Assembly (NCBI GenBank): GCA_021464245.1
Contig: JADCRB010000069.1
Coordinates: 310,001-374,000 of the forward strand
Source of the DNA: Carallia brachiata
Taxonomy: Eukaryota; Streptophyta; Magnoliopsida; Malpighiales; Rhizophoraceae
Length of the DNA stretch: 64,000 nt
Direction of reading: 5' to 3'
Within the stretch, counting starts at the first letter, position 1. Every line of letters starts with the position of its first letter. The position numbers and the translations under genes were made by a program. Below, piece by piece: positions 1-11,700 of the stretch. The notes under the pieces were generated by a model. The model searched no databases. It was not told where the DNA came from and saw only the letters and a list, made by a program, of their open reading frames with translations.

Positions 1-624
1 GCCAAAATTGCGGATTTCGGGTGTGCAAAGTGGGTCAGCCAGGGGGACGGGGACGCGATACCCATCAGAGGAACTCCAATGTTTATGGCGCCGGAGGTGG
101 CGCGTGGGGAGGAGCAGGGGTTTGCCAGTGATATATGGAGTTTAGGGTGCACGATTATTGAAATGGCCACCGGCGGTGCACCCTGGCCCAATGAGAATGA
201 TCCGATTTCCGTTATTTACCGGGTCGGATATTTGGGTCACTTGCCGGAGTTTCCTAGTTGTCTATCTGATCAAGCAAGGGATTTCTTGGATAAGTGTTTA
301 AGGAGAAATCCAAAGGAGAGGTGGACAGGTAGCCAACTTCTCAATCATCCGTTCTTGGGAGAATTGAATTCACAGGCAGAGCAAATTCAAGAATCCAAGC
401 CAAGTTCAAATTGTTCACCCACAAGTATTCTTGATCAATGCTTTTGGAACTCCCTGATTGAATCAGAAAGCTTGGAGAATCTGGTCCACTCAGGCGCCGG
501 AAGCTCAGCTTCCGAGAGGATCAGACGGTTGTCCTTGCCTTCTGGGGGACCCAGTTGGGACTTGGATGAGAATTGGGTCACAATTAGGGGGAATTGCAGT
601 GAGGAAGGTGACAATTTTAGATAG
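1..624 (+). CDS. MAPKKK17/18-like protein kinase, C-terminal part (5' truncated by window)
   Basis: The open frame enters at base 1 and ends with TAG at 622-624, giving 207 residues. It opens inside kinase subdomain VII (AKIADFGCAKW, with the Mg-binding DFG), continues through the activation loop and GTPMFMAPE (subdomain VIII), SDIWSLGCTIIEM (IX) and the RWTGSQLLNHPFL end of the catalytic domain (XI). A ~90-residue Ser-rich tail follows, with a DENWVTIR motif near the end. The GTPxFMAPE...YRVGYLG...LLNHPFL pattern matches the intronless MEKK-type MAPKKK17/18 clade, whose Arabidopsis members act in ABA signalling upstream of MKK3. ATP-binding and catalytic-loop residues lie outside the window. 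Family call is strong; the exact orthologue is inferred. Confidence 0.9.
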   Translation, partial: AKIADFGCAKWVSQGDGDAIPIRGTPMFMAPEVARGEEQGFASDIWSLGCTIIEMATGGAPWPNENDPISVIYRVGYLGHLPEFPSCLSDQARDFLDKCLRRNPKERWTGSQLLNHPFLGELNSQAEQIQESKPSSNCSPTSILDQCFWNSLIESESLENLVHSGAGSSASERIRRLSLPSGGPSWDLDENWVTIRGNCSEEGDNFR

Positions 625-3258
625 CAATTTTATCTACAGAATTAGTTGGAGATTTTTGGGTGCCTGTATGTATGGGAATGGCAGTTTTGTAAAGAGAAAT
701 TTTTCATAGATATTAAATATTAAATAGATTTAAATTAGCAATTGATTTAATATGTATTCTGTTTTTTTTTTTTTGGTTCTTCTGTCTTTAGTTCTGTCCA
801 TAAACTCTTTTCTTAATAGTAGTCGCAAGGTTGAGAGGGATAAACACGTTTTGTTGATTGCTCCCTCCTACCTCAAAACCATTACACGTCGTAAATTCTC
901 CTCTCTCTGTTTCGTGATTACTTTACCTTTATCATTTTCACACTTCACAATTCTCACAACTTTGAATTTTTGGGCTTCTTTTCTTTGTTCAAAATAAATG
1001 GGTCGAAGAACATAAAGAGACAACAGAATGGCATGGGAGGAGAGGTCAAACCTGATCCTTGGATATTTCCCAATTGGCACTACCTGCTTCCCATATTCTG
1101 TTTCAGGGTAAGTACTCATGATACAGAATGGCTAAGAAAAAGCTGCCTACCTACAAATATCAATTTGTAGACTACTTCCAATGACAATCCCCGACACTTT
1201 CTTTCTCCCTTTCTTATGCTTCTTTATTGGGTTAGGATAAAATTTCACTTCTTTTTTTAATAGGTAAAAGAAATAATAGTCTATTATTAAAGAAAAAAGT
1301 GAATGAAAAAAAATGAGTGACTTTTAAAACTGAAATACACATATTCAACTATGCCAACTAAAATGAATCTTCTAGGATAAAATTATTTATCCTTAAGAAC
1401 CGATGCCAATTTCGCTCCTCCACAATAGAACCCCAAGTCTCTCACTTTGGTTTGTTTGTTTTTGGTTTGGTCGGTAAATGTAGAATTAATTTCCTCCTCA
1501 GTTATTGCGGGTGTGCCAATCTGGAAGCCACCTCTTCTTTTCATGACATTTTAGGGGTTAGAGCTGAGACTATAATGACGCAATCAATGACGTTCATTCA
1601 ATGATTCAATTCAGTTTGCCTTATTCAAATGTTGCCAAATAGAAACTTCCGAGGTTGATAAAAGACCGTCCAGCGAGCGTGCTACAAGTCTTGCAAAGTC
1701 AAAGGAATAGAAAAACAAGCATAAGAAACAATTCATAAACGAATATTCTATTTCCTGGAAAAAAGATTTTAAGACAAGCAAAAGGAGTGGATAAGGTGGT
1801 GGAATTCTAGCCATGTGAATGCACTGAATCTTCTGGGATCTTCCAATTTCATTTCAGTAAAACTTCTAATCTTGGTCAACGGCCCTTCTCCAGAACTTTA
1901 AATAGAACATTCGTCGACCTTGAGAAAGTCCCGCGTTGACCTTTCTAGCATTAGCTTCAAAGCTCACTTTCTTTCCACCAGGCGTTCACCTAAAACGAAG
2001 AAAATTTCAACTGCAATTTCACAAACCAAAGCCAAAAAGGGAAAAAAAAAAGGCACGTAACTTCAAGTTCCAGAGCTGTTGCGTACCTGGAGATGGGAGG
2101 GCCACTCTCATCTAACTATGAATAATAAATATCTCAAAAATCACATTTTAAAATATACCGTTTGTGAAGTGTATGATTTATTTTTTTTATTTTAGTTTAA
2201 CAGTGTTATAAAAATTAATCAATTCTATTCAATAATAATAAAAATCAAAATATTTCATGATATAAATTTCGTAATACATATTATTACTCACGTTTTATTC
2301 CTCTCAAGGCCACCAAAACCCTTATGTCTCTTCAAATTGCGAGTTTCGCTCTCATTTAGGAGAACCTGACATCAAGATACCATCATTAGGGTTTCATTTT
2401 ACTGGGTTTTAGTGGATCAAAGAAATATTTATTGGGTTTTATATATTTTTATTCAGTCTTTTATTGGGTCCAAATTCCTTTTCCCTTGTTCAATTTTGTG
2501 GGGTAAATTTGATCTACACAAGACATACAAAAATATAAGAACAGGGTACGACTGAGAGAAAAAGGGACATGCAACATTTGTCCCCTAATCCAGATACCAA
2601 CTTTGCTGCATTAGAAATTGATTACCACATCGTTTTAGTAATAGAAGTTTGCTAGAAACAGGAGGAATCTTCGTAAAAAAAACAGTCGAAAATCCCGTGT
2701 ACTAGGGAAAGATACTGATACAAAGAAAGCTTAGAACGGGTTAGAAAAACAGAATTGAAAGCTAAAGATCACAATATGCGCGCCAACAAAACGTTTCTTG
2801 TTGGAATTAAGAAAACGTTTCTAGTTGGAAAAACAGAAATCAAAGGCAAGACGAACAATTCAAGTTCTAAAGGACAAAAATGAGAAAGAGCAACAAAAAT
2901 ATCCCAAGAAAACCAATATGTGAAGCGAAACCCTAAATTTGCAATTAGAAAGCCCAGAACCATAAGCATAAAGAAAAGAAAAATCCGTATCTTGAAAAGC
3001 AGACCATCGCCCAAGGATTGCTAGAATTGAAAAACAGAGTTTCACCTAAAAGGAAACCATAGGAAAGGAATTTGAAATTGAACCCAATAGAGATTGAATA
3101 AAAAGCTGACAGGATCCAATAGTTTCAGTAGCTCTAGTATAGTAATTAGGCCTACCCAGTGAGTTAATGGCAATAAGTTGGAGTCTGTTGCTTGTAGCAA
3201 GCTATAGCGTAGTCTAGTAACAGTAGGTGTTTACACAAACGATGGAGTCTAGTATTGT
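625..3258. other. Intergenic, no gene seen
   Basis: This holds the 3' flank of the kinase gene and then AT-rich DNA. Short open frames here (for example 752-997) have no recognisable domain. Around 2290-2420 there are a few gene-like words, but no frame with splice sites can be built. The last ~150 bases may belong to an LTR remnant that continues after the SINE (see findings). Confidence 0.6.
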
Positions 3259-3403
3259 TTAATCAGAAATCTTAAGTTCGAGTCTTAAAAATATAATCAC
3301 GTTAAATACATACTGAAAAATCTTTTGCCACTCTTCGAAGTCTTGTCTGAATTAGTCTAAATTAGTTAGTTTATTAGACTGTCTTACACAAAAAAAAAAA
3401 AAT
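3259..3403 (+). mobile_element. 5'-truncated SINE with poly-A tail and 9-bp TSD
   Basis: The body starts at TTAATCAGAAATC, carries a Pol III box-B-like word (AGTTCGAGTC), and ends in A13 preceded by CTTACAC. It is flanked by the direct repeat TAGTATTGT at 3250-3258 and 3404-3412. The sequence is homologous to the longer copy at 58082-58287. Relative to that copy it starts inside the element, so it is 5' truncated. Family membership rests on the two-copy alignment, TSD and tail; no named family is claimed. Confidence 0.7.
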
Positions 3404-3519
3404 TAGTATTGTCTAGTGCAGAGGAGCATGCTGTTGCGCCACTGTGCTATTTGTTATTGTTGTTCTTTTGATTGTAACCGCCTTGATTCGGAGTAGCCAA
3501 TCAGGTGTTGTTTAGAGTC

Positions 3520-3520
<1 letters not shown>

Positions 3521-3550
<30 letters not shown>
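3521..3550. repeat. Compound microsatellite (TA)7(GA)8
   Basis: Seven TA units run directly into eight GA units. The stretch lies in a segment that also has an AATAAA-type signal downstream (about 3618) and may be part of an old LTR. Confidence 0.9.
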
Positions 3551-5776
3551 ATGTCGGGAGGGGAGAGGACAGTCGTGCAAATTGTAAGCTCACAGCCGAT
3601 CAATAGCTTTCTCTCTCAATAAAATTCTCCTCCCTTCTCTCAATTTTCTCTCCGCTCTGCCCCCTAATTCCCTCTTTAACCCCGAAACCCTAATGTTGGA
3701 ATCTTGGATAAAAAACCTAAATTTATAAAGAAAAGAAACGAATGATCACAAATTTGAAAGGAAGAGACCATCGCTGTAAAACTTTATTTCTGGGTTTTTT
3801 GCGGGGTGGGGAGATTTCTGTTTGGGAGGGAAATCGGATTTTATAAAGCGGAAGTTGAGATAAACGGCTACGATTAATGGGGCTTGGAAAATCAACGGCA
3901 CGGATTTTCTCGCTTTATTTCTTTTCGATGTGGCGGTGGCCCCGCGAAATTTTGTACGCTGGCTTTTTTTTTTTAATTTTTGTTTTTTGTTTTCGTCTTT
4001 TTTCCTTTTTTTTTTTTTAATGTTCTAACGTTGCCTTATTTATAATGATAATTTCAAGTCGAAATTCTCAACGGTTAGATATCCGCCGTAATCTTCTAAA
4101 TCTAAAACAAAAACTTGTTTGGGAATCAAATTCTTAATGTAATTCTAATATTAAAATATTGTTTTCGTCGCTTTTTTTTTTTGGGGATTCGTTGTGTTCT
4201 GTTATGGAGGCGGTGTCATGGGATCATCGGCATGACTGAAGAGAGCAATTGGGATGGCTAGGAATGTCGGAGTTCCGATGACTACGGCCAAACTATTCTG
4301 TGTAGAACTTCTTCAACCAAACTACTGTGAAATCCCAGTGGCTTCAACAGGGGTAACTCCTTTACGGAGTGGAACAAGTTGGCAGCAAGAATCTGGTTTC
4401 GTCACTGACATGCTCCATACCTAGGTATGTTTCAGGGTTCGCAACCAGTGAGCCACCCTGAAGCATGAAGCAAATCGTGTAGTTCAGTGGATGAGACCTC
4501 CAACTCCAACAACATCAGATCCCAAATGAAAAACTCCAATTGTATTCTGCACACTGTGGATTGCACTTGTAATGCAGGACTAATTTTATCCAAGATATAG
4601 CATGAATCCTAGAAACATCTCATGCCCTTCACTACCGGCCAACCCATGACTTAAAGCCAGCAGATTTACAGCTAGATGGATGCAAGAGAGTACACAGCAA
4701 TGTGGAAGCAAAGGATATCCTGTTATCACAGGCACAAATCTTTATCAGCAGGTTTCAACTTGATACTTCCAACAAACCACTGTCCACTTTCCTATGACAA
4801 GCATGCTGGAAAAAACCTCGTTGTTTGCCCTTTGCATGTGCATACACACCCTGCCAGTTTTGAAACTCAAGAGATATAAATTCTGCGTTCATAAGATAGT
4901 TTGAAGCTTCTTCTGAAAGGAAATGATTGTTGTTTCCTTGATGAATCCACAAAACATTATTCAAAATGCAAACCTTGTGCTCAATAAGGTAAGGTACGAA
5001 TTCATGTTGGCAACCTATTTATGAGATTCATCACAAATTTCAGTAGACACAAATTGCCTAAACCATCATTTGTTTGCATCCAGTTGATCAAACCCCTCAT
5101 AATTACGAACTGGGCTGGCATGATGCTCTACTTAGTGCATGTCATATGTGTATAGAAAAGGAGAGATAACCACAAAAAAATTGGGAACTGGCTTCCTTTG
5201 CATCCATGGACTCTCCAGCCTAGGTCAATTGCAGATTCAATCCATGGCCATGGATTTAGAATTGGTGCATCTAAAAGGCAGCATAACTGTTAGCAAACCT
5301 AATCTTTTGGATGCCAAACATCACCGAAGCCTCACCATACCGGACCTGTTCACTGTAAATGGAGCCAACTAGCTGCAATGGACCCCTATATCACATAGTG
5401 ATTTGCTTTTGATAGGCTAAGAAAAGGAACAATTGAGTTTGCAAGTAAAGAAAAGACAACATTAATCAACAGCCAGGAAAAGCAACGGCAACGAATAGCT
5501 AGAACTGGAATTTGGTGAACATTAGACACTCAATATTAGTATCAGATAGATGATAGAATTCCCACCACATTAATTATTCACCATGCTTAGGCAACTCTGT
5601 TCCACATAGCACAAGCAAAATTTACAGAAATGGATGCCTAACAGCAAGTACTTTTCCACATCCACCTTTAAACCACCATGTAAAAACCTAGCTCTCCGAA
5701 CTTTCCAAATTATTAAATCCAAAATACTCATCAAACACAAAAAAAAACACATAAATTATACCAGGCGACTCCCGCT
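3551..5776. other. Intergenic; base-balanced non-coding block at about 4200-5560
   Basis: 3551-4190 is AT-rich with T-runs. From about 4200 to 5560 composition is less AT-rich and resembles transcribed sequence, but every frame on both strands is interrupted and I recognise no protein. It lies downstream of the minus-strand BAP31-like gene, so it may include that gene's 3' UTR or a separate non-coding transcript. The 67-77 codon frames here (4676-4879, 5139-5372) are not supported as genes. Confidence 0.5.
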
Positions 5777-6536
5777 TCACATATTCTTCTTGCCATCAGA
5801 TTGCGACAAGCTTTGGTCTATAGACTCCAACTGGTTGCGCAGATTTTGATTGTCCTCCAGCAAGCGATCATACTCGAGAAGTAATCCTTCAGACTGCTTT
5901 CGCAAGGCCTCAACCTCGGCTTCTGCAGTCTTAGCCTCCTTGGTTTTTGCCTCGCATTCAGATTCTAATCTCTCGATTTTCGTCTTCAAAGCAGCAATCT
6001 CTTCCCCCAAAGCCTTGGCCTCCCCCGAGCCGCCATTTTTCGCATCCTCTAGACTCCTGTTGTGTTTCTTCACAGCCTCCATTGTCTTCCTGAGTAATCG
6101 AAGTTCTCTGATGTAATGATGCAATCGGTCTATCATAAGGGAGAGGAATAGCAAAAATCCTGCACAAAACAAAAGCATTGCTGAATCAAATTAATCCATA
6201 ATTAAATATTATTATTATGATAAAGTTTAAATTAGATTCAGAGTTGGTCTCACCCATAAGCGAGGCTTCAAGCATGTGCTTGGACATGAGAACCTGGTCC
6301 GTCGGATTGGGAGCGCCAGCCTCGATCGTGCGGTTCTGGATCTTGACCATGCTGTACACGCTGGACATGAGCACAACGAACACGGTGCCGGCCACCGTCT
6401 TGACCATCACCGGTCCTCTGCCGCGCTTGAGCCGATCCAAGGCCATGATCACCAGTTTTCTTAAAGGAGTCTTGAACAGGAGCGTCAAAATCAGAGCCAT
6501 CTCGGCAAATATCACTGTGTACAGCAGTTGTATCAT
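5777..6536 (-). CDS. BAP31-like ER membrane protein (2 exons)
   Basis: Exon 1 runs 6536-6254 (ATG at 6534-6536; donor ATGG|GTGAG) and exon 2 runs 6159-5777 (acceptor TGCAG|GA; TGA at 5777-5779). Together they encode 221 aa. The N-terminus has three hydrophobic segments (about residues 1-25, 45-62 and 93-107). A long charged coiled coil (about 115-215) follows, and the protein ends in KKNM, a C-terminal dilysine (KKxx) ER-retrieval signal. Three membrane helices plus cytosolic coiled coil plus KKxx is the architecture of the B-cell-receptor-associated protein 31 family, ER proteins involved in membrane-protein export and quality control. Length fits plant members. Frame 6217-6570 on the other strand is only its shadow. 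Confidence 0.92.
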
Positions 6537-8418
6537 CTTCTATGGTGGTCGGCCGGGTGCGAAATTGTAACCGTTAGATGAGTCGACCGATGAGAGATCC
6601 GGTGCCGTCTGCGTCGCTTGCTCGGGGGAAGTGCAGATTGGGGTTTATGTGATCCGGTGTGGGTGTCGGCATGGGCGAAATTTGAATGCCCTTGGGCCCT
6701 TGCCCGGTGGGTTCCAAGCACGTGGCACGGAACGTTAGACTTATGAAATTACCACACTGTCCCCACCGATTCAGCGTGGCTAAACACTAACGGCAGAATA
6801 CCATTACTCATTCGTTGGAAAATGGCGAACTGACCACGGAACCGATCATATGGTTCAATTGGTTCAACAGACGAAATTTCAAAATAGGAATAAAAGATAA
6901 CGAAATCTAATCTTATTAGAGTCAAATAGTACGGTATAAAGAATATTATAACTATTTATTTGTTTTATTTTTTAATTATAGAGTCACGATATTATTTAAT
7001 GAGACTATAAAACACCAATTGTTAATAAAAAGAAAAAATACGGAGCCGAGAGGAACGAATTCGAAGTCCAAAAGGTGCACGTCCATTAGTGGCGGATTGC
7101 ACTTGCACTTGTAATTTTGTTAACAGGAAAGCAAATCTTGTCGCAGATAGGGTGGCAAAACAGTCCAGAATGAACACTTGTCCCTCGGACTGGGTAACCA
7201 ACCCTCCCGTTGATTTGCTCCAATTGCTGTACTCGGACTTCCACTATTAATATCATTCCCCTTACTTTCGGTCAAAAAAAAATTAGTGGCGGATGCCGCC
7301 AAAGCAAGGGTGCTAGGAGGCTATCATATTCGCAAGAATGGATGTTATAGTGACGCCTCATATTTTCTGTGATATTGTTTGTAAGCTAGACTTCAATATA
7401 CTTACATTTTTGGGTGTCGTATAAAGAAACCCAACAAATTTCATGTGTGTACTGATCTGGTACACATGAACTTAGCATGTCATATTGCTCTCAGCCAGAC
7501 TAAGTTCTTAAGAAAAATTGCAGTGGCCCATAATAATTCAATCCTTTGCGAGTTGGTTAAATTGCAGCGTGTGATGGTGGCTTTACGATGATCTGATCGT
7601 GGATTATGATCTCATAATCCACTAGTTGAAATACCGGCCATATGCTTACTGTTAAAAACAAAAAATACCGGCTTCTTGTTTACCCTTTATCGTCCGTAGT
7701 TTTGCTAAGACTTTTTTTTTTTCCTTTTTTTTTCTTGGGTACAAACTGCTAAGTTACAAAGAATTTCGTGCTTACATTCATGCTCCTGAATGGAAGTAAA
7801 GATCTTCAAGGTTGCTTCTCCCTTAAACTTATTTGTAATTAAGATTAAAGCAACTATAGATCTTGAATTTGTAACTCAAATAACATTCACAGTATATTAA
7901 TAAATAAGATGTCAAAAGATTTGAATTCTTAACCTGCTCAATTATCTCCCTCTCTCAATCAATTAGTTTAAGTTTTAAAAAAAACCCAAAAAAAAAAAAA
8001 TTAAAGCAATTACAGGTATCCAGGGCAATAGGCGGCCGTGGCTTGGACGGGACAAAGTTCTCATTATTCAAAATGCAATTGTTGTAACTATGTTAAAAGT
8101 GCGAGGGAGCCATCTTAATTGCAAAAATATTTTGAAAAAAAAAAAAGAAAAAAAATCGTCTTCTTACACAATTAAGTTAGGAAAAAGATGCCATTTTACT
8201 TGTAGCAATAAAATGCATATCCCACATGTCACAGAGAAAGGTTAAGTTGGAATGCTCATCAGCATTGGCAGGCGATCCTGCGTTCTCTTAAGATTTTTCT
8301 CATCTGTTTGCAAAACAAGCGTACTTTTGAATACAAAAAGGCAAGAGCAATTTCTGCTCACCTGATACATCAAGGGCTAATACTACATGGACTCTCCCAC
8401 TACTCCAGATTCTAACAA
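6537..8418. other. Intergenic between divergently or tandemly read minus-strand genes
   Basis: It contains the upstream region of the BAP31-like gene (GC-richer to about 6720), a LINE remnant at 7098-7281, and AT-rich DNA with T- and A-runs at about 7705-7735 and 7975-8000. The 3' UTR of the RAD16 gene presumably begins below 8419. No further gene is seen. Confidence 0.6.
7098..7281 (+). mobile_element. 5'-truncated LINE (L1-type) 3' end with 13-bp TSD
   Basis: The direct repeat ATTAGTGGCGGAT flanks the insert at 7085-7097 and 7282-7294. In between, plus-strand frame 3 reads the end of an RNase H-like ORF2 tail (for example NLVADRVAKQSR and CPSDWV) up to a TAA at about 7247-7249, then a short 3' UTR ending GGTCAAAAAAAA. 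Plant L1 elements often carry an RNase H domain at the ORF2 end, and the A-tail plus TSD shows target-primed insertion. It is a fragment with no coding capacity of its own. Confidence 0.8.
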
Positions 8419-8753
8419 TTAGGTGGTAAACAAAAACCGCATATCTTCCTCGGTCAGTTTCCCCAGGGCTTCTGATGAACCTCCTACAGTCCTGAGAAAG
8501 AATCATGGAAACGGTATAAATGTGTTTTACATCTTCACGGAGAAAAAAAGAAAACACAAGAGGCCTAGTATTTCAGAATGGGTTGTGTAGTGACATCTAA
8601 ACGAGCACAAAAGAAGCACAGCAATCAAACTTACCCCTCAAAAACTAACTCTTTCTTTTCCTGCAATCGCAAAATCCTCTCCTCTATTGTGTTCTCAATA
8701 ACAAATCTCACGATCCTACCAGTGCAAACACAATGTTAGCGCCTCAAGGGATA

Positions 8754-8788
<35 letters not shown>

Positions 8789-11700
8789 CTTATTATCCTA
8801 TCCATTATGGAAATTATTTTACAGAGGGCCTGCTACAGGATAACCCTTTTGCTGTACAAATCAGAAGAAAATTTAGCCAAACATGTCACCTGATTGGTTT
8901 ATACTGCCCTATCCGATGGATCCTATCTTGGGCTTGCTTCTCAACAGCTGGGTTCCACCAGGGGTCCATCAAGAAAACCTGGCACACCAACCAAGTTGTG
9001 GATAAATTTATCAAAAGCTTGAAAAATGAATGGAACACATGGCACCAGAACAAAACGAAGAAAAGTTGTTATAAACAAAAACCCGGGCAACCCCTCCCCC
9101 CCCCAAAAACCAGAAAACTCCCACCCCTGAACAGCGCTGCAGGGACACCCAACACCAAAAGAGAAACAGATGTTGAAAGAGACAAAGAAACAGAATGGAC
9201 TTACATGTGATGCAACAGTCAAATTGAGAGCAACACCTCCAGCCTTCAAACTCATTAGGAAAATTCTGCAACTGGGGTCCTCCGCAAATCTTTTGATAGC
9301 CGCATCTCTTGCAGCCAAAGACATGCTTCCATCCAATTGAACACAAATCACACCAGACTGTAGATGCCCATGTTAGATTGTTCTTCTCTCAAGTAAAGTT
9401 GCAACATAAAAAATTTGCTAAGAGAACAGCACCTTGTGCAGGGAATAATTTATGAGATCCAGGAAAGAGGTGAACTGGCTGAAAACAATTCCTTTTGCTG
9501 AACCATCCCTTTCAACCATAAATCTAATTTCTTCCCTCTAGATCCATAGATTTGGTCAGTCATGAAATAATAATCAGATAATTGAAAATGAGCAGGCTTG
9601 AAATCAACTAAATCCAGGAAAGGTAATAACTATAAAACTTCCATCAAACGCATACCAAAGCCTCTATCTTTGTGCTGGTCTGAAAATCATCTAATTGTAT
9701 TCTGTTTAGAATACTGGAGGATCTGAACCCCTTGATGGTTGTTTTAGCAGTTTGGTTTCCACCATTGACATTGGCATTCAGATCAACAGTAAGTAAGCTT
9801 GAACAGTTGGGGCATGAGACTTTTTCTAAGGGTGCAGAGAAATCAAGCAAACAAGCCTTGCAAAAGACATGATTGCAGGCAGTAACCTGAAATGATTGCC
9901 CAAAAAAAAAAAAAACAGAGAGAACAATGAATGACGTCCACTGTAAGGTCAGTTTCGGCTACATTCATTTAAAAACAAGACCAGTGTGAATAACTTGAAT
10001 GCCTGGTTTAATTAGCACTTGGCTGATCCAAGTCCATTTATCAAATAAGCCAACCATGGACAATGCCAGTCTTAGTTTTTTTAACAATTCAGTTCCAATA
10101 AATCTAGTTATAGGCTTGTTAAACAAATAATCAGCACTTGAACATCCAGAGCCTATCATTCGAACATTATTTTAAGATTGAGGATCAGCTCTTTGAACAA
10201 ATAATCAGCTCTTTGTAAGATTGAGGATCAAACGACATTATTTTCTTTCTGAACAATCAAGCTACTTGGCAACAAGAGACTATCATATTGAACGTAAGAA
10301 TCACATGATACAATCTTATTGTTTCTTAAAGTTTAATATAGTAAATGACAAGCACTTCAAGTACAAGAATTGTTGCCAAAGAACTTCAGCACAAGTCCCC
10401 CATGCACAGATTACAGTAAGAAAAAAAAAATCCAGAAGTTAGAAAAACCAAATAATAGCACAATCCAAAATTCCAAGGGACAGCAAATCGGCATATTTTC
10501 ATATCATGTGAATTTACATCGTGTCAATGTACATGCTTGCCTAGTTGACAGATGCATCAGACATAAATAATTGTAGCTTTAAAATGGCTGGAAAAGTTCA
10601 ACTATATTACTACGCTAGGGAGACAAGGGGCTGTTTCAGGTTGATAAATGACCCTATAGAGAAGAAAGAAATTATGCATCCAAATATAGAGAAACATAAG
10701 AACAGATGACAACTCACTACAGAATCTTCTGCAGGATCATGACAAAGGCCACATTCTTGTTCAACATTGTCTGCTTCATGAACATCTCCACTTTTTAGTG
10801 CCGCACTTCTAGAATATATCACCAGGTAAGGATGATCAACAGCCTATAATTTATCACAAAGAGAATGATGAAAAATCAGCATGCAGGCCTCCACTTCAAC
10901 AAAGTGCGAGATAAATGTTAGTCAAAAAAAAAAAAAAACGAGATAAATACAAAAAAGTGGGAGAACCATGCCAGGACTATAATAAACTTCATAAAACTCT
11001 CCACAGGTTGCAAGCGGTGATTCCAGCTTAAAACCCGAAAGATAAAAATAAATCCAATAAGATTTTGTCTCACAAATTTTCAAATTAAATGCTAATCTTT
11101 TGCAACGAAAAAAAAAAAAAACAGGAGGAATCCAGATAATGCATTTATTGTATTTGGAAACCAAAATCTGAAAAATTCGAGATGCAAGCATATTTTTTTT
11201 TTCATTAATCTTTTATTCTATCTGTTCATGTCATTGGAGTATCTGAAGATAATCATTTAACACAAAAACTTCAGTTTAAGGTTCATTATTAAACATGGAT
11301 ATTTTTTTCAAAATTGCACAGCTAATGCAATATTCAACATATAAACTTCAGAATAAAATAACTCATTCACCTGCCGCAATCGGGTGAGAAGATCAAATAT
11401 GTGTGCATAGTTATTCATCACAGTTCCAGCTCTAATGTATCTGTAAAGAAGACAGGACTTATGTGTAAAGAAGACAGGACCTATGTGAGAACAAATTGTC
11501 TTTGTGTATTACAATTATGTGAATTTCAACCAACAACCCAGAAACAATACTAAATAATTACTGTTGATCTTCACTCAGGCATACTCTTAACCAACAACCC
11601 CAAAACAAGACTAAAGAATTAGTGTTATCACTCAGGCAAATTCTTAAAAGGGGAGAATCATCAACACCGCTAACAATATGACAAAGATAGGAGGTGGCAT

